Shown one piece after another: positions 22,901-31,879 of a stretch of 64,000 nucleotides of DNA. Position 1 is the stretch's first letter; every line of letters starts with the position of its first letter. The position numbers and the translations under genes are program-made. Under the pieces are notes generated by a model that saw nothing but the letters and a program-made list of their open reading frames with translations, did no database searches and was not told the origin of the DNA. Origin of the DNA: Cantharellus purpuraceus (Eukaryota; Basidiomycota; Agaricomycetes; Cantharellales; Hydnaceae); the NCBI GenBank assembly GCA_025174535.1, contig JALBUN010000049.1:1674001-1738000 (forward strand), written 5' to 3'.

Positions 22901-23146
22901 ATATGTGCCAAATGATGAGATGAGATTCCCAAAACAGGAAGCAAAGTCACTTTATGACTTTAGGAACAATGATGAGCAAGAGTGGCTCATTGATGAAATC
23001 ATCACTCATTGATGGATAAGTGATAAAGAACTTGAATTTCAAGTTCTATGGATGTTGGGAGATGTCACCTGGGAACCTTACACATTGTGTAAGGACCTAG
23101 AAGCTCTAGATGATTATTTAGAGCTTCAAGGGGTGACCCAAGCATG
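22901..23146 (+). pseudogene. Gypsy chromodomain
   Basis: A segment with EWLIDEIITH, TGA, WISDKELEFQVLWMLGDVTWEPYTLCKDLEALDDYLEL matches the chromodomain fold: aromatic cage Trp/Tyr in VLW and TWEP, and the C-terminal helix LEALDDYLE. In chromoviruses it targets integration to histone marks. The stop inside it falls on an expected Arg codon. Hairpins such as AGAACTTGAA/TTCAAGTTCT (about 23028-23048) and GAAGCTCTA/TAGAGCTTC (23100-23127) overlap it. Confidence 0.75.
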
Positions 23147-23169
23147 AGAACCACCTCATAGATGGTAGT

Positions 23170-24360
23170 TCTCAGAGAGATGGGGCCCCAAAGGTGTTGC
23201 AACATCTTATTGTGAAAACTACAATAAAATTTACAAAAATAACTTGGACCTGTTTGTGCAAGTCCAAGAACTCAAAGGACTTCTCAACAATAAGAAGTCT
23301 AAAGTAACTTGTCTCAGAGATGAGTTAAAAACACTGAAGGAGGCTGCAGATAGAGCACCTCCTACATTCAAAACCAAACTCACAACAGTGTGCTTGGCCC
23401 TAGTAGCATTGCTATTGTGTGCTATGGCAGGCAAATCATTGCCTGCCATTATGCCATCACAACCCATGGCTTCATTGTCATGGGAAACAATCGACCTCAC
23501 CAAGAGGACAATCTCCCAAGCAAACTGCCTCAGATCAACCCTTGAGGGTTCAAGGGTCAAGATTGGGATGACACCGACCCAATCCAGGAGGGATACAACC
23601 ACAATCATGGTCTCCTCCTGGCTAGCATTCCCAAGGGTGCTAAGCAACCAGGCAAACTCAAAGAGTTTGCCCTATCTGAAATTGAAGCTGAGATTGATCA
23701 GCTTTGAAAGGAATACATGGCTGGTGATGCCAGCTGTACCTTAAAAGACCCAGCATTGAAGACACTGGAAGAAGCCCAGCGTACAAATTATTGCAAATGC
23801 TGGGATGATTTCAGGCATGCTCTCAAGCATGCCAATGTGGGGAAATCATTCCCCAAATGGGTACCATGGTTCATGACTGTGGCTGACCCCCCAGAGCAGT
23901 CACTGGCCACCTGCTGAAACCCCTGGGCAAGTCTGCCCCTATCAGAGCAACATCTGCAATACGGACACTCCAGAGTTCGTATTGCTCCATAAAAAGGCAT
24001 TGGCCACACTGTTTTCAGAACAGACTATACCAATGCACAGAGTAATCAAGAGAATGACTCTGCTGGCTCACGCTGATAATGTGAGTCTTATCATCACTCT
24101 ACCAACCATGCTAGTAGACACTTGCCCTCATACAGGGGTGGCAAGTAAACCCTAATGGGGTCTCCCTGGCCATCTGACAGGAGTTGGATGGCATCATGAA
24201 CTTGTCTGATGTGGACATATGGATGTGGCTGCAAAAGGCCACTCCTAAGAAGGGTTCTTCTGCGTTCAAGAAGAACCTCTGGACTATGTTCCAGAATCCT
24301 GGCCACTGAGAATTATTGACCAGTGGCCAAAATTTCTCAACAACTCTTGGTGACACCTTT
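23170..24360 (+). pseudogene. Extra ORF downstream of the gypsy chromodomain, unknown function
   Basis: After the Pol frame ends near 23146 a further coding-like region begins. It opens with a coiled coil (VQELKGLLNNKKSKVTCLRDELKTLKE) and a short hydrophobic stretch (LALVALLLCAMA), then YMAGDASCTLKDPALKTLEEAQRTNYCKCWDDFRHALKHANVGKSFPKWVPWF, then a KRMTLLA.ADNVSLIITLP part. It is broken by TGA codons and frame changes. Part of it is present as the inverted copy at 11989-12428 with protein-level similarity preserved, which supports real coding history. I do not recognise the family. It could be a later structural ORF, an envelope-like or regulatory ORF, or a captured gene. Confidence 0.5.
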
Positions 24361-24390
24361 CACACTTCAGTCACTGGAGTGTATGATTGG

Positions 24391-24905
24391 TGTATGGGAA
24401 CTGGTTTTCCCTAAAAAGATCTTGTTTATGGTCCTGAAATTGTATATTTTCGCCTTTTGGCCTTAAAATATCAGCATATACATGCTGCTTTCTCTTGATT
24501 TAGGGTCATTCAAATATTCTCTATTTTTTCATATTTTTTTTGGGAATTTTCCATGCAGAAATGGGTTCACAAATTTATTGTCCTGCTGGGCAAAGTTTTG
24601 AAACCCACATGGACCCACAAAACTTTGCAGATGTCAGCAGCTTCAAAGTCAGCAGAGTCACCTGATCTACTGACTCATTTTTGATCACATGACTCATTCC
24701 AATCTCCGACCCAATCTGGTCACCACTGCCAGTAAATCCTCAATATCTTGGCAACCACAGCTCCTCCTGACTCCATGTTTGGTGGAGAGTTCAATAGAAG
24801 CTGTGCCTACCCATAGCTGTGCTGATAAGCCCAGGAAATGGAGTATTGCCTGAGTTATTTGAGTAATGGTGACTCATGCTCTGACTCCTGCCATGACTCA
24901 TCTAT
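24391..24905 (-). mobile_element. Long LTR-like repeat, reversed partial copy D
   Basis: Starts TGTATGGGAACTGG on the plus strand, the complement of the 3' end of copies A-C, and matches copy B in reverse (AATATTCTCTATTTTTTCATAT block near 24513-24540, the GGACCCACAAA block near 24612) up to a GTGACTCATG-rich tail near 24870-24905. The other end is absent. Confidence 0.65.
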
Positions 24906-24921
24906 AATACAAAAGGCCTCA

Positions 24922-26560
24922 GTGGGTTGTGGGCGCATTGCTTATCTAAATCTTATGTAAGGCTTATCTAATTTGTGCCAGCCAGCCGTTCACCTGCTGT
25001 CCAGTCATGTGACAAGTCGCGTGAGGTTGCTGAGTGCGTGCTTGCTAATCGAAAATTTTCATTCGCTTTCTACCCCTGACCTCCATAAGCTCGCTCGCCG
25101 TCCACAATCGGTTGCTGATAGCTGTCGCTCTACTAGCTCTTGCAGTCTGTCGCCGTCTACTAGCTCTTGCTGTCTGTCGCCGTCTACTGGCTCTTGCTCT
25201 CTTTTGCTGTCTATACTGGCTCTTGCTGTCTTTTGCTGTCTACTAGCCCTTGCTGTTGGTTGCTGTCCACAATCTGACGCTGTCCGGTGTTGCTGATAGC
25301 TGTCGCTCTCTCTTGCTGTCTGTCGCTGTCTACAATCTGACGCTCTCCGGTATATTTTCACTTGATGATACTAGCTTTTGCTGTCTGTCGCTGTCTACAA
25401 TCTGATGCTGTCCGGTTTATTTTAACTTGATGACTTGACTGCTATAACTAGCTAGCCATTACCCAGCACTCGCGTCCGCACCCGCACTTGCGCCCCCCCC
25501 AGCCCTTATACTCGCACTCGCGCCTCCTCCAGCCCACACTCGCATCCGCACCCGCACTGACGCCCCCTCCAGCCCCACTCGCGTTCGCGCTGCACCCGCA
25601 CTCGCGCCCCCTCCAGCCCGCACTCGCGTTCAATGCCGCACCCGTACTCGCATTCGCACTCGCACCCGCATCCCCTCCAGCCCGCATTCGCACCCGCACT
25701 AGCGCCCCCCCTCCAGCCCAAACTTGCATCCGCACCCACACTCGCGCCTTCTCCAGCCCAGACACGCGTCCGCACCCGCACTGACGCCCCCTCCAACCCT
25801 CACTCGCGTTTGCACTGCACCCGCACTCGCGCCCCCTCCCGCCTGCACTCGCGTCCGACTCGCGCCTCCGCACTCGCACTCGCTCCCCCTCCAGCCTCCC
25901 GTCCGCACTCGCATTCGCACTCGCGCCCGCACCCCCTCCAGCCCATACTCGCATTCGCCTCGCATCCGCACCCGTCGCGCCGCCTCCAGCCTCCACTCGC
26001 GCTTCCTCCAGCCCGCACTCGCGTCCGCACCCGCACTGACACCTCCTCCAGTCCCACTCGCGTTCGCGCTGCACTCGCATTCGCGCCCCCTTCAGCCCCC
26101 ACTCGCGTTCACGCCGCACCCGCACTGGCGCCCCCTCCAGCCTACACTCGCGTCCGCACTCGCAATTCGCACTCGCACCCGCACCCCCTCTAGCGCGCAC
26201 TCACGTCTTACTTGCACTCGCGCCCTCTCCAGCTCACACTCGCGCCCCCCGCACCCGCACTTGCGCCACCTCTAGCCCGCACTCACGTCCGCACTCGCGC
26301 CCCCTCCAGCCCGCATGCGTGCCCGCTGACGTGCACCGTGTTGTCCCCACCACCCAGTCTGTCCCCCACGCCCCGCCAGCCATCCACCCCGGCTCAGGTG
26401 GCGACGACGCATACGGTGTACCCCCCGACGACTACCGGCGCCGTGACGACAGCCCACACCACTCGCGCCTGTACACTAGCGCCCGCACTCGCACCTGCCG
26501 TACTTGCCCCTGCCAACATGTATTTAGTGAAAAAAATAGTTTAATTCTTTGTTATTACTT
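24922..26560 (+). repeat. Unit U1: leader, TCGC-rich repeat and GC-rich minisatellite
   Basis: The leader at 24922-25090 (gggttgtgggcgcattgc... gtgacaagtcgcgtgaggtt) is shared with 27083-27215. It is followed by imperfect repeats of ctgtc/cgctgtctac type (25110-25440) and a GC-rich array (25455-26330). The same order in a second unit 2.1 kb downstream shows that the whole block is a repeated element. The array leaves open frames on both strands in several registers, so the long Arg/Ala/Pro/His/Ser ORFs here are composition artefacts. Function unknown. Confidence 0.6.
25455..26330 (+). repeat. GC-rich minisatellite array (CCCGCACTCGCG-type units)
   Basis: Variable-length units built from CTCCAGCCC + GCACTCGCGTCC + GCACCCGCACTCGCGCCCC in changing order. 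Strong strand asymmetry: C-rich on plus, G-rich on minus. A related array lies at 27415-28040 and a short piece at 28735-28810. CpG is dense here, in contrast with the decayed surroundings. Confidence 0.8.
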
Positions 26561-27082
26561 TACTTTTTTGAGCAAAGAGTTATTCAGAGATTAATGACAT
26601 TTAATTAAGTTGACAAACGCTAAGGACAAATGGAAAATAAAAATGACATGAGAGAGATTTGAACCTCCAACCAAATAAAAAATATATGCAGCTGACCACT
26701 GGTCCAAAACACATAATCCAGCTGCTCTGCATCATGCTATATATTATAGTACTGCCAAAGGAATATGTATGGACAGACCAGAGGAGGGTTTGATGTGGTG
26801 TATCTGAGTGCATCAAAAGATATACACATCCAAAATCACATGTACACATCCAAATCAACACATACATATCCATGGTGACCTCCTGAACCCAATATATGAT
26901 GTGTGCATATATGCATTTCTAATCCACATGTAAAAGCACTATCCATCCCGTGCATAAAAGCACTATCCATCCCGTGCGTAAAAGCATTTTTTAATGCACT
27001 AAAACCATTTCTAATGCATGCATATAAGATCTACTTGGGTCCTTCCGAAGGAAGGGGTACTCTGCTAGTAGAAACGAGCATG
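26561..27082. other. AT-rich spacer with a tRNA-derived SINE candidate and short tandem repeat
   Basis: On the minus strand GGTTCAAATCT (about 26657-26667) fits an RNA polymerase III B box, with an A-box-like ccagtggtcagc about 35 nt upstream (near 26693-26706). The cloverleaf is not convincing, so at most a SINE or tRNA relic. Two copies of a 24-bp unit (gtgcataaaagcactatccatccc type) lie at about 26932-26985. No gene. Confidence 0.35.
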
Positions 27083-28100
27083 GTGGGTTGTGGGCGCAAT
27101 GCTTATCTAATTTGCGCCAGCCTCCCGTTCACCTGCTGTCCGGTCATGTGACAAGTCGCGTGAGGTTGGTGAGTGCGCGCTTGCAAAAATTTTCATTCGC
27201 TTTCTATCTCCAACCCTCACAATTGCTGTCCGCAATCGGTCGCTGCCATCGCTGTTGCTCTCTGCTGCTCTCTGCCGTCGCTCTCTGCTGTTGTTCTCTG
27301 TTGTCGCTTTCTGTTGCTATCGCTGTCTACAAGCCGCTCTATCTGTCGCTGTTGCTGTATATATCTGTCGCTGTCGCTACGAGCTGTAGCTGACCACTGG
27401 CTCGCTGTACCCCCTCAAGCCCGCACTCGCACTCGCGCCCCCTCCAGCTCACACTCGGGCCTCCTCCAGCCCACTCGCGTTCGCGCCGCACCTGCACTCG
27501 CGCCCCCTCCAGCCTACATTCACGTCCGCACTCGCATTCGCACTCACGCCCCTCCAGCCCACACTCGCGTCCGCACTCGCGCCGCTTCCAGCCCATACTC
27601 GCATTTGACTCACATCCGCACCCGCCGCGCCGCCTCCAGCCCCCACTCGCGTCCGCACTCGCACCACCTCGAGCCCACACTCGCATTTGACTTGCATCCG
27701 CACCCGCCGCGCCGCCTCCAGCCTCCATTCGCGTCCGTACTCACGCTCGCACCTGCACTCACGCCGCCTCGAGCCCACACCCGCATTCGACTCACATCCG
27801 CACCCGCCACGCCGCCTCCAGCCCACACTCGCGCCCTCCAGCCCTCACTCACGCCCCCGCACTCGCGCCCCCTCCAGCCCACACTCGCGCCTGCACCCCT
27901 CCAGTCCGCATGCGCACTCGCACTTGCCCTCCTCCAGCCCACACTTGCGCCCGCGCCCCCTCCAGTCCGCGTGCGCACCCGCACTCGCGCCCCCTTCAGC
28001 CCGCACTTGCGTCCAACTCGCATTCACGCCCTCCACACGTGGCTGCTGAGTTTGGTGAGTGAGTGCCTGCTGATTTTTTTGGTTTGTTTTTAGCCATTGC
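27083..28100 (+). repeat. Unit U2: second copy of leader plus GC-rich array
   Basis: Leader 27083-27215 matches U1 leader; 27225-27400 has ctgtcgct/gttgctctctg repeats; the array at 27415-28040 uses the same units as U1. It ends near a possible intron (gtgagtgagtg at about 28055 to ttttttag near 28090), so the unit may contain a transcribed, spliced RNA or gene 5' end. Confidence 0.6.
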
Positions 28101-28728
28101 CAACGTCTCTGCACTACCACCCCCCGTACAAGCCCGCCTTGCATCGCAGCTTCGCGTGCACATTATGCAAGGTATAGTGACAACATTGACCTATGTGTTG
28201 CTTCTGCTAACTATATGAGTGCAGAACCACTGTCTATTGGATTCGGCTTGCCCCTTCCGCTGCAGACATGCCCCCGAAATAGATACATGCATCCCCGAAA
28301 AGTCATGAACTCCCACTTTCACGCGCTGGATCATTCACCACCTCTTCCAGCATGGTGACCTTTCCACCACCTCAATGTCATCGACTGCGCGCTTCCCGCC
28401 ATGTCTCGCGTGCCTTCTATCTGGAACATGACCCTGTCCAAGATTGTTGACGAGGCACCGTACATGACCGTTGATATGCCCATGTTGCTCAGCTGCAAGC
28501 GCGTGCGATCTACAAGACGGCAACCTTTGAGTGCACTGTGGTCCATTGAGACGGACGATAAGGCATGCGGCGGTAACCACATGAGGTACAAGATGGTGCC
28601 CAGTGTGAATCACTTGGTAAGTTTTTGACAAGCAACTGCACGTATGCCAACTCTGCGTATATCTCCATGTTTGCATTCGACTTCGATTCTAAAGAGTTGA
28701 GCTAATCCTAATGGACAGGTTCACACCT
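28101..28728 (+). other. Possible exons of a repeat-associated gene, unidentified
   Basis: A Cys-rich segment (about 28110-28170, FACTLCK, then a GT-AG gap to 28225, then NHCLLDSACPFRC) and a further open stretch 28401-28617 starting MSRVPSIWNMTLSKIVDEAPYMTVDMPMLLSCKRVRS, ending at a GTAAGT donor (28617). The composition looks protein-like and the splice signals are plausible, but no family is recognised and the continuation after 28735 is minisatellite. It may be a gene carried by unit U2. Confidence 0.3.
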
Positions 28729-28908
28729 CGTGCCCCCGCACCCGCACTCACGCCCCCTCCAGCCCACATTCGCGTCCGCACTCACACTCGCACTTGCGCC
28801 TGCACCCCTCCAGCCTGCATGCGTGTGATGGAGATGATGGTGACCTTGGGGGTCCCTGTCCGTATTGGCACACTCAGACTTCCTGGGTGGCTGGTTCCCC
28901 CCCCTGTA
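28729..28908 (+). repeat. Mosaic of minisatellite piece and coiled-coil ORF fragment
   Basis: 28735-28810 is GC-rich array sequence. 28815-28890 matches 10005-10085 (gatggagatgatggtgacc and following), part of the coiled-coil ORF, here in isolation. It ends at the truncated repeat copy C. A chimeric junction of three repeat types. Confidence 0.65.
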
Positions 28909-29858
28909 GATTCATAGTCATGTGAGGCAGATACTACACTCACGCCCAAAGCAGGAATATCACTACTTTGAGTGCAATCAAGTACAGTTACACAACTGTA
29001 AAAGATCCTTGAACTGGTAATCAACAGTTACTGAGATAGAGGATGACACTGTATGTCACTCTAGTCACACTGGTGTGCAGAAGATGGGTAGAATAGGTTG
29101 AATATTTTTCTATTTCAGAGGCAGAATGACCTCCTTATATATTGTATTTACAGGAGCTGACTAATGGTTCTGGAATATTCTACCTATTAATAGATGGAAA
29201 CTACTGGAAGGTTGTAGAAAGTGGAAGAAAGGGGTAGAATATTCCTAGCCAATCACATGTTCTGATCACAGCACTAACACTGATCAGGAGCTGAATAATG
29301 GTTCTGGAATGTTCTATCTAATAATAGAAGGAAACAGCTAGAATGTTATGGAAAGGGGTAGAATATTCCAAGGCAATCACCTGATCTGATCCCTGAACTA
29401 GGCACTGATCAGGCAAAAAGAAGGGTGTCGACCCTGTTTTCTGCACTGGTTTGCACAGCCATGGATAGCCACATCAGGTCATGATCTCCACAGAAAATAG
29501 TGCCCTGAGAGGCTGTGGTTGTCAAGTTAGAGAGTATATATTGATCAGAAACATCTGAGCTTGAATTCAGGCCGAATGCCTGGTCCAAAGGTGGAGAGCC
29601 AGCTGTGCGAATGTTTGTGGGCACCTATGGGTCCACAACTGTAGCACAGCAGAAATAAATCATTCTGGGCCAAGTTCTGCATGGAATATTCCTGAAAAAA
29701 AATATGGAAAAATAGAGAATATTTGAATAAGTCCATTCCAGGTACAAGCACCAAATATATGCTGATATTTAGGAATGGAAAAGCAAAGTATAGCACATTG
29801 GTGCTGCATAAATAGGATTTGATAGGGAAAAGGTGGTTCCCATACAGTGCCAAGTGTT
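28909..29858 (+). mobile_element. Long LTR-like repeat, copy C, 5'-truncated
   Basis: Matches copy A from about 8519 (tgtagattc.tagtcatgtgagg) to its 3' end GGTTCCCATACA at 29858. The first roughly 900 bp of the family are absent. It adjoins the copia pol remnant, but its orientation is opposite to the gag gene at 30303-31148 if TGTTTTGG is taken as the 5' end. Confidence 0.7.
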
Positions 29859-30300
29859 TGGAGATTCTCTTGGCCTTTGTAGTGAGTGCTGCATCTACAC
29901 TTGATTCTGGAGACACAGTGACACTATAAGCCTGCTCATAGAATGCCACTTTGGCATGCAGTATGTATAAATTCCCTTCTGCATGTGCCATTCCAACTAA
30001 CCATCCACTTGTATTATAGATGCAGCAGGTGACTTGAAGGCCATTATGAGTCAGGCTGGAAACCGATTTCCTTGGATTTCTGGTACATGCAAGACCTTCT
30101 GTATGATTGCAGAAAACTGGCAACCTCCTAGATCCATGGTAAGAGCTATGTGGCCCTCTCCTATAGCAAGAATGTAACAATCATCACCTAGCCATACTTT
30201 TTGTGGTGGATTTAGCCTTTGGTACATAGTAAACCATTCTCAATGTGAGCTCATTGGTGCTGATGCACTGGAGTCAATGATCCATTTGAATAGCATCTCC
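29859..30300 (-). pseudogene. Ty1/copia protease and pre-integrase remnant
   Basis: Directly downstream of gag on the minus strand, in changing frames: WIIDSSASAPMSSH (aspartic protease; the usual DSG/DTG active site reads DSS), REWFTMYQRL-like and VWLGDDCYI-type motifs, then HAEGNLYILHAKVAFYEQ, the GAG-pre-integrase signature, and KAKRISKHLA before the repeat boundary at 29858. Integrase, RT and RNase H are missing. Frameshifts and stops make it dead. Confidence 0.7.
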
Positions 30301-30302
30301 TT

Positions 30303-31148
30303 TCAAGCTGCAAGCTCATCTGCCACAAACAGCTGTATAGGGGAATCATTTCTTGGCTCGGTTATTGCAATTTTGGCCACTGCATCGGTCTTTGGTTTGT
30401 CCATGGCTTTCTCCTCCTTTGCTTCAGCCTTAGACTTATTGCATTCACCTGCATGATGTTTTTTGCAGTTCTTGCACTTCTTCTTGCAAGCTTTCTTCTT
30501 TTCCTTTGATGCATCCTTTCCAGATTTGGCAGTGGAGCGGAACTTGGCCAGGAAGGTGGCTTGAGCTGCTGCTTCTTTCCATCTAGACTCCTCAGATAGA
30601 ATCTTTGCTATGACATCTTCTGTAGTCTGACTGTCCTGCAACATGAGTATAGTCTGCAGTGTGGAGTAGGAGGATGGTAGGGAAAGAATAATGGCTATAG
30701 CAACAAGGTTGTCATTTATCACATTCTTGAGTGCAGTAAGGGTGTGTGCTGTATGCCACATCTTGTTGATCTGTGGCTCAAGTGGTTCAGTATCCACTAG
30801 GCTGCTCCTGAATAATTCACCAATAAGGTAAGCAACCTTCTGCATGCCTTTCCCTTCATAGCAAGCACTGAGCTTCTCCCAGATGGCCTGTGCAGTGTCA
30901 AGGCCAATGACACCATTTAGGGGCTCATCCTTTAGAGTCAGAGTAATCTGTGCTCTAGTGTCCCGTATTTTCATTTGGTCAGGCTCCTTTCCTTCAACAG
31001 CATTCCAAAGGCCTTGGAGTTCATGTACAGTCTGGACTTGATACTTCCAGGCTTGGTAATTTGCACTGTCATCTTCAAGATATGGAACATCATATAAGCA
31101 AGCCGCTAGTCTGTCGGTAGAAGGAGCTTGAGGGGTAGTAGTAGCCAT
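30303..31148 (-). CDS. Ty1/copia Gag polyprotein, 281 aa
   Basis: An intact frame from ATG at 31148. The N-terminal half has the copia Gag (UBN2) pattern: YLEDDSANYQAWKYQVQTV, IRDTRAQITLTLKD, AQAIWEKLSACYEGKGMQKVAYL, INKMWHTAHTL, SLPSSYSTLQTILM. The C-terminal part is Lys-rich with a Cys/His cluster CKKKCKNCKKHHAGEC, a CCHC-like knuckle. It would coat the element RNA. Unlike the gypsy gag it carries no premature stops and no density of hairpins, so it is younger or under different decay. Pol downstream is broken, so the element is not autonomous. Confidence 0.85.
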   Translation of the reverse strand: MATTTPQAPSTDRLAACLYDVPYLEDDSANYQAWKYQVQTVHELQGLWNAVEGKEPDQMKIRDTRAQITLTLKDEPLNGVIGLDTAQAIWEKLSACYEGKGMQKVAYLIGELFRSSLVDTEPLEPQINKMWHTAHTLTALKNVINDNLVAIAIILSLPSSYSTLQTILMLQDSQTTEDVIAKILSEESRWKEAAAQATFLAKFRSTAKSGKDASKEKKKACKKKCKNCKKHHAGECNKSKAEAKEEKAMDKPKTDAVAKIAITEPRNDSPIQLFVADELAA

Positions 31149-31191
31149 AGTTGGAGCTTATCAAAATTTTGGTTGTATTCATTTAGGCAAC

Positions 31192-31204
31192 GGGGCCCAT
31201 AACC
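31192..31204 (-). promoter_or_regulatory. Copia-type primer-binding site
   Basis: On the minus strand GGTTATGGGCCCC lies between the LTR-like region and gag. It resembles the primer site of Drosophila copia, which pairs with an internal fragment of initiator tRNA-Met (family knowledge). Its position 44 bp upstream of the gag start fits. Confidence 0.6.
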
Positions 31205-31878
31205 TATAGAAGGTCAATGCAGCGAAAGCTAGTATAAACTCAGTCTCATGTTAAATGAGTGACTATTATTCTGACAAACCTAGTATAAACTACATACTGT
31301 GTCAGCTACTTGTTAAATATAAAGTAGAAGAAATCCTACCTCAGTCTTGTGTTAAATGAGTGACTGAGATACTAAACTACACAAGCAAAACTTATATATG
31401 TTCAGTAATGTGCCCCTATCAGCAACTCGGTCAATGAAGATCTGTAGTCACATTTGTGGACCATAGTGGATCCCAAGAGATGCCCTGTTCTATTCAACAA
31501 ACTCATGTGAAGCAGTTGTAGACTACTTCACACATCACTGTTACCTGCTTCAGAGTGTCACTGGTTGGACGATCAGATTCATCCACCTACTTCCGCCTCT
31601 GAGTGCATTCCCCTCATTTTGGAATATCTGGACCCCTAAGCATCCATGAACTCTAGACTCTGGAAGTCTTATTCATTTCTTGCTGCTAAGAAATGTATTA
31701 CTTTTCTGCATATAGTCTGGATTGACCAATACAAGGGATTGTAATCAAAGTACAAACATTAAATTGTTTCTGGAGTTGTGCTGCAGCAGGATTTGATATT
31801 CTTCTCAGCTGTTCATTTCACAGAATTGTGGTGATTTAGAGTTTGCCCTAACACCATAATTTTGCAGGTTCCAAAACA
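31205..31878 (-). mobile_element. Ty1/copia 5' LTR
   Basis: Begins TGTTTTGGAACC at 31878 (minus strand). The first roughly 350 bp match copies A and B up to the hairpin GTGTGAAGTAG / CTACAACTGCTTCACA near 31520-31550; then the sequence diverges. A CATATATAAG TATA-like motif lies near 31391-31400, and a 23-25 bp direct repeat (cactcattta type) is at 31231-31256 and 31340-31365. The border next to the primer site does not end in CA, so the exact 3' edge is uncertain. Confidence 0.65.
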
Positions 31879-31879
31879 T

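Larger units (their letters stand above)
12429..24360 (+). mobile_element. Ty3/gypsy retrotransposon, chromodomain type, decayed and interrupted
   Basis: Order: LTR/leader (12429-12877), gag, protease, reverse transcriptase, RNase H, integrase, chromodomain, then an extra ORF. Pol order RT-RNase H-IN with a terminal chromodomain defines chromovirus-like gypsy elements. It is interrupted by a 1375-bp solo LTR (16164-17538) and by a block at 19087 to about 21945 that replaced the integrase zinc-finger half. Many in-frame TGA codons plus a few TAA/TAG and frameshifts show that it is dead. Sequence throughout is unusually rich in perfect short inverted repeats (see findings). No clear 3' LTR was found. 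Confidence 0.85.

Noticed and set aside
25448..28144. Long Arg/Ala/Gly and Pro/Ser/His-rich ORFs on both strands
   Set aside because: They are all products of the GC-rich minisatellite, open in several frames and both strands at once, with no start context or homology.
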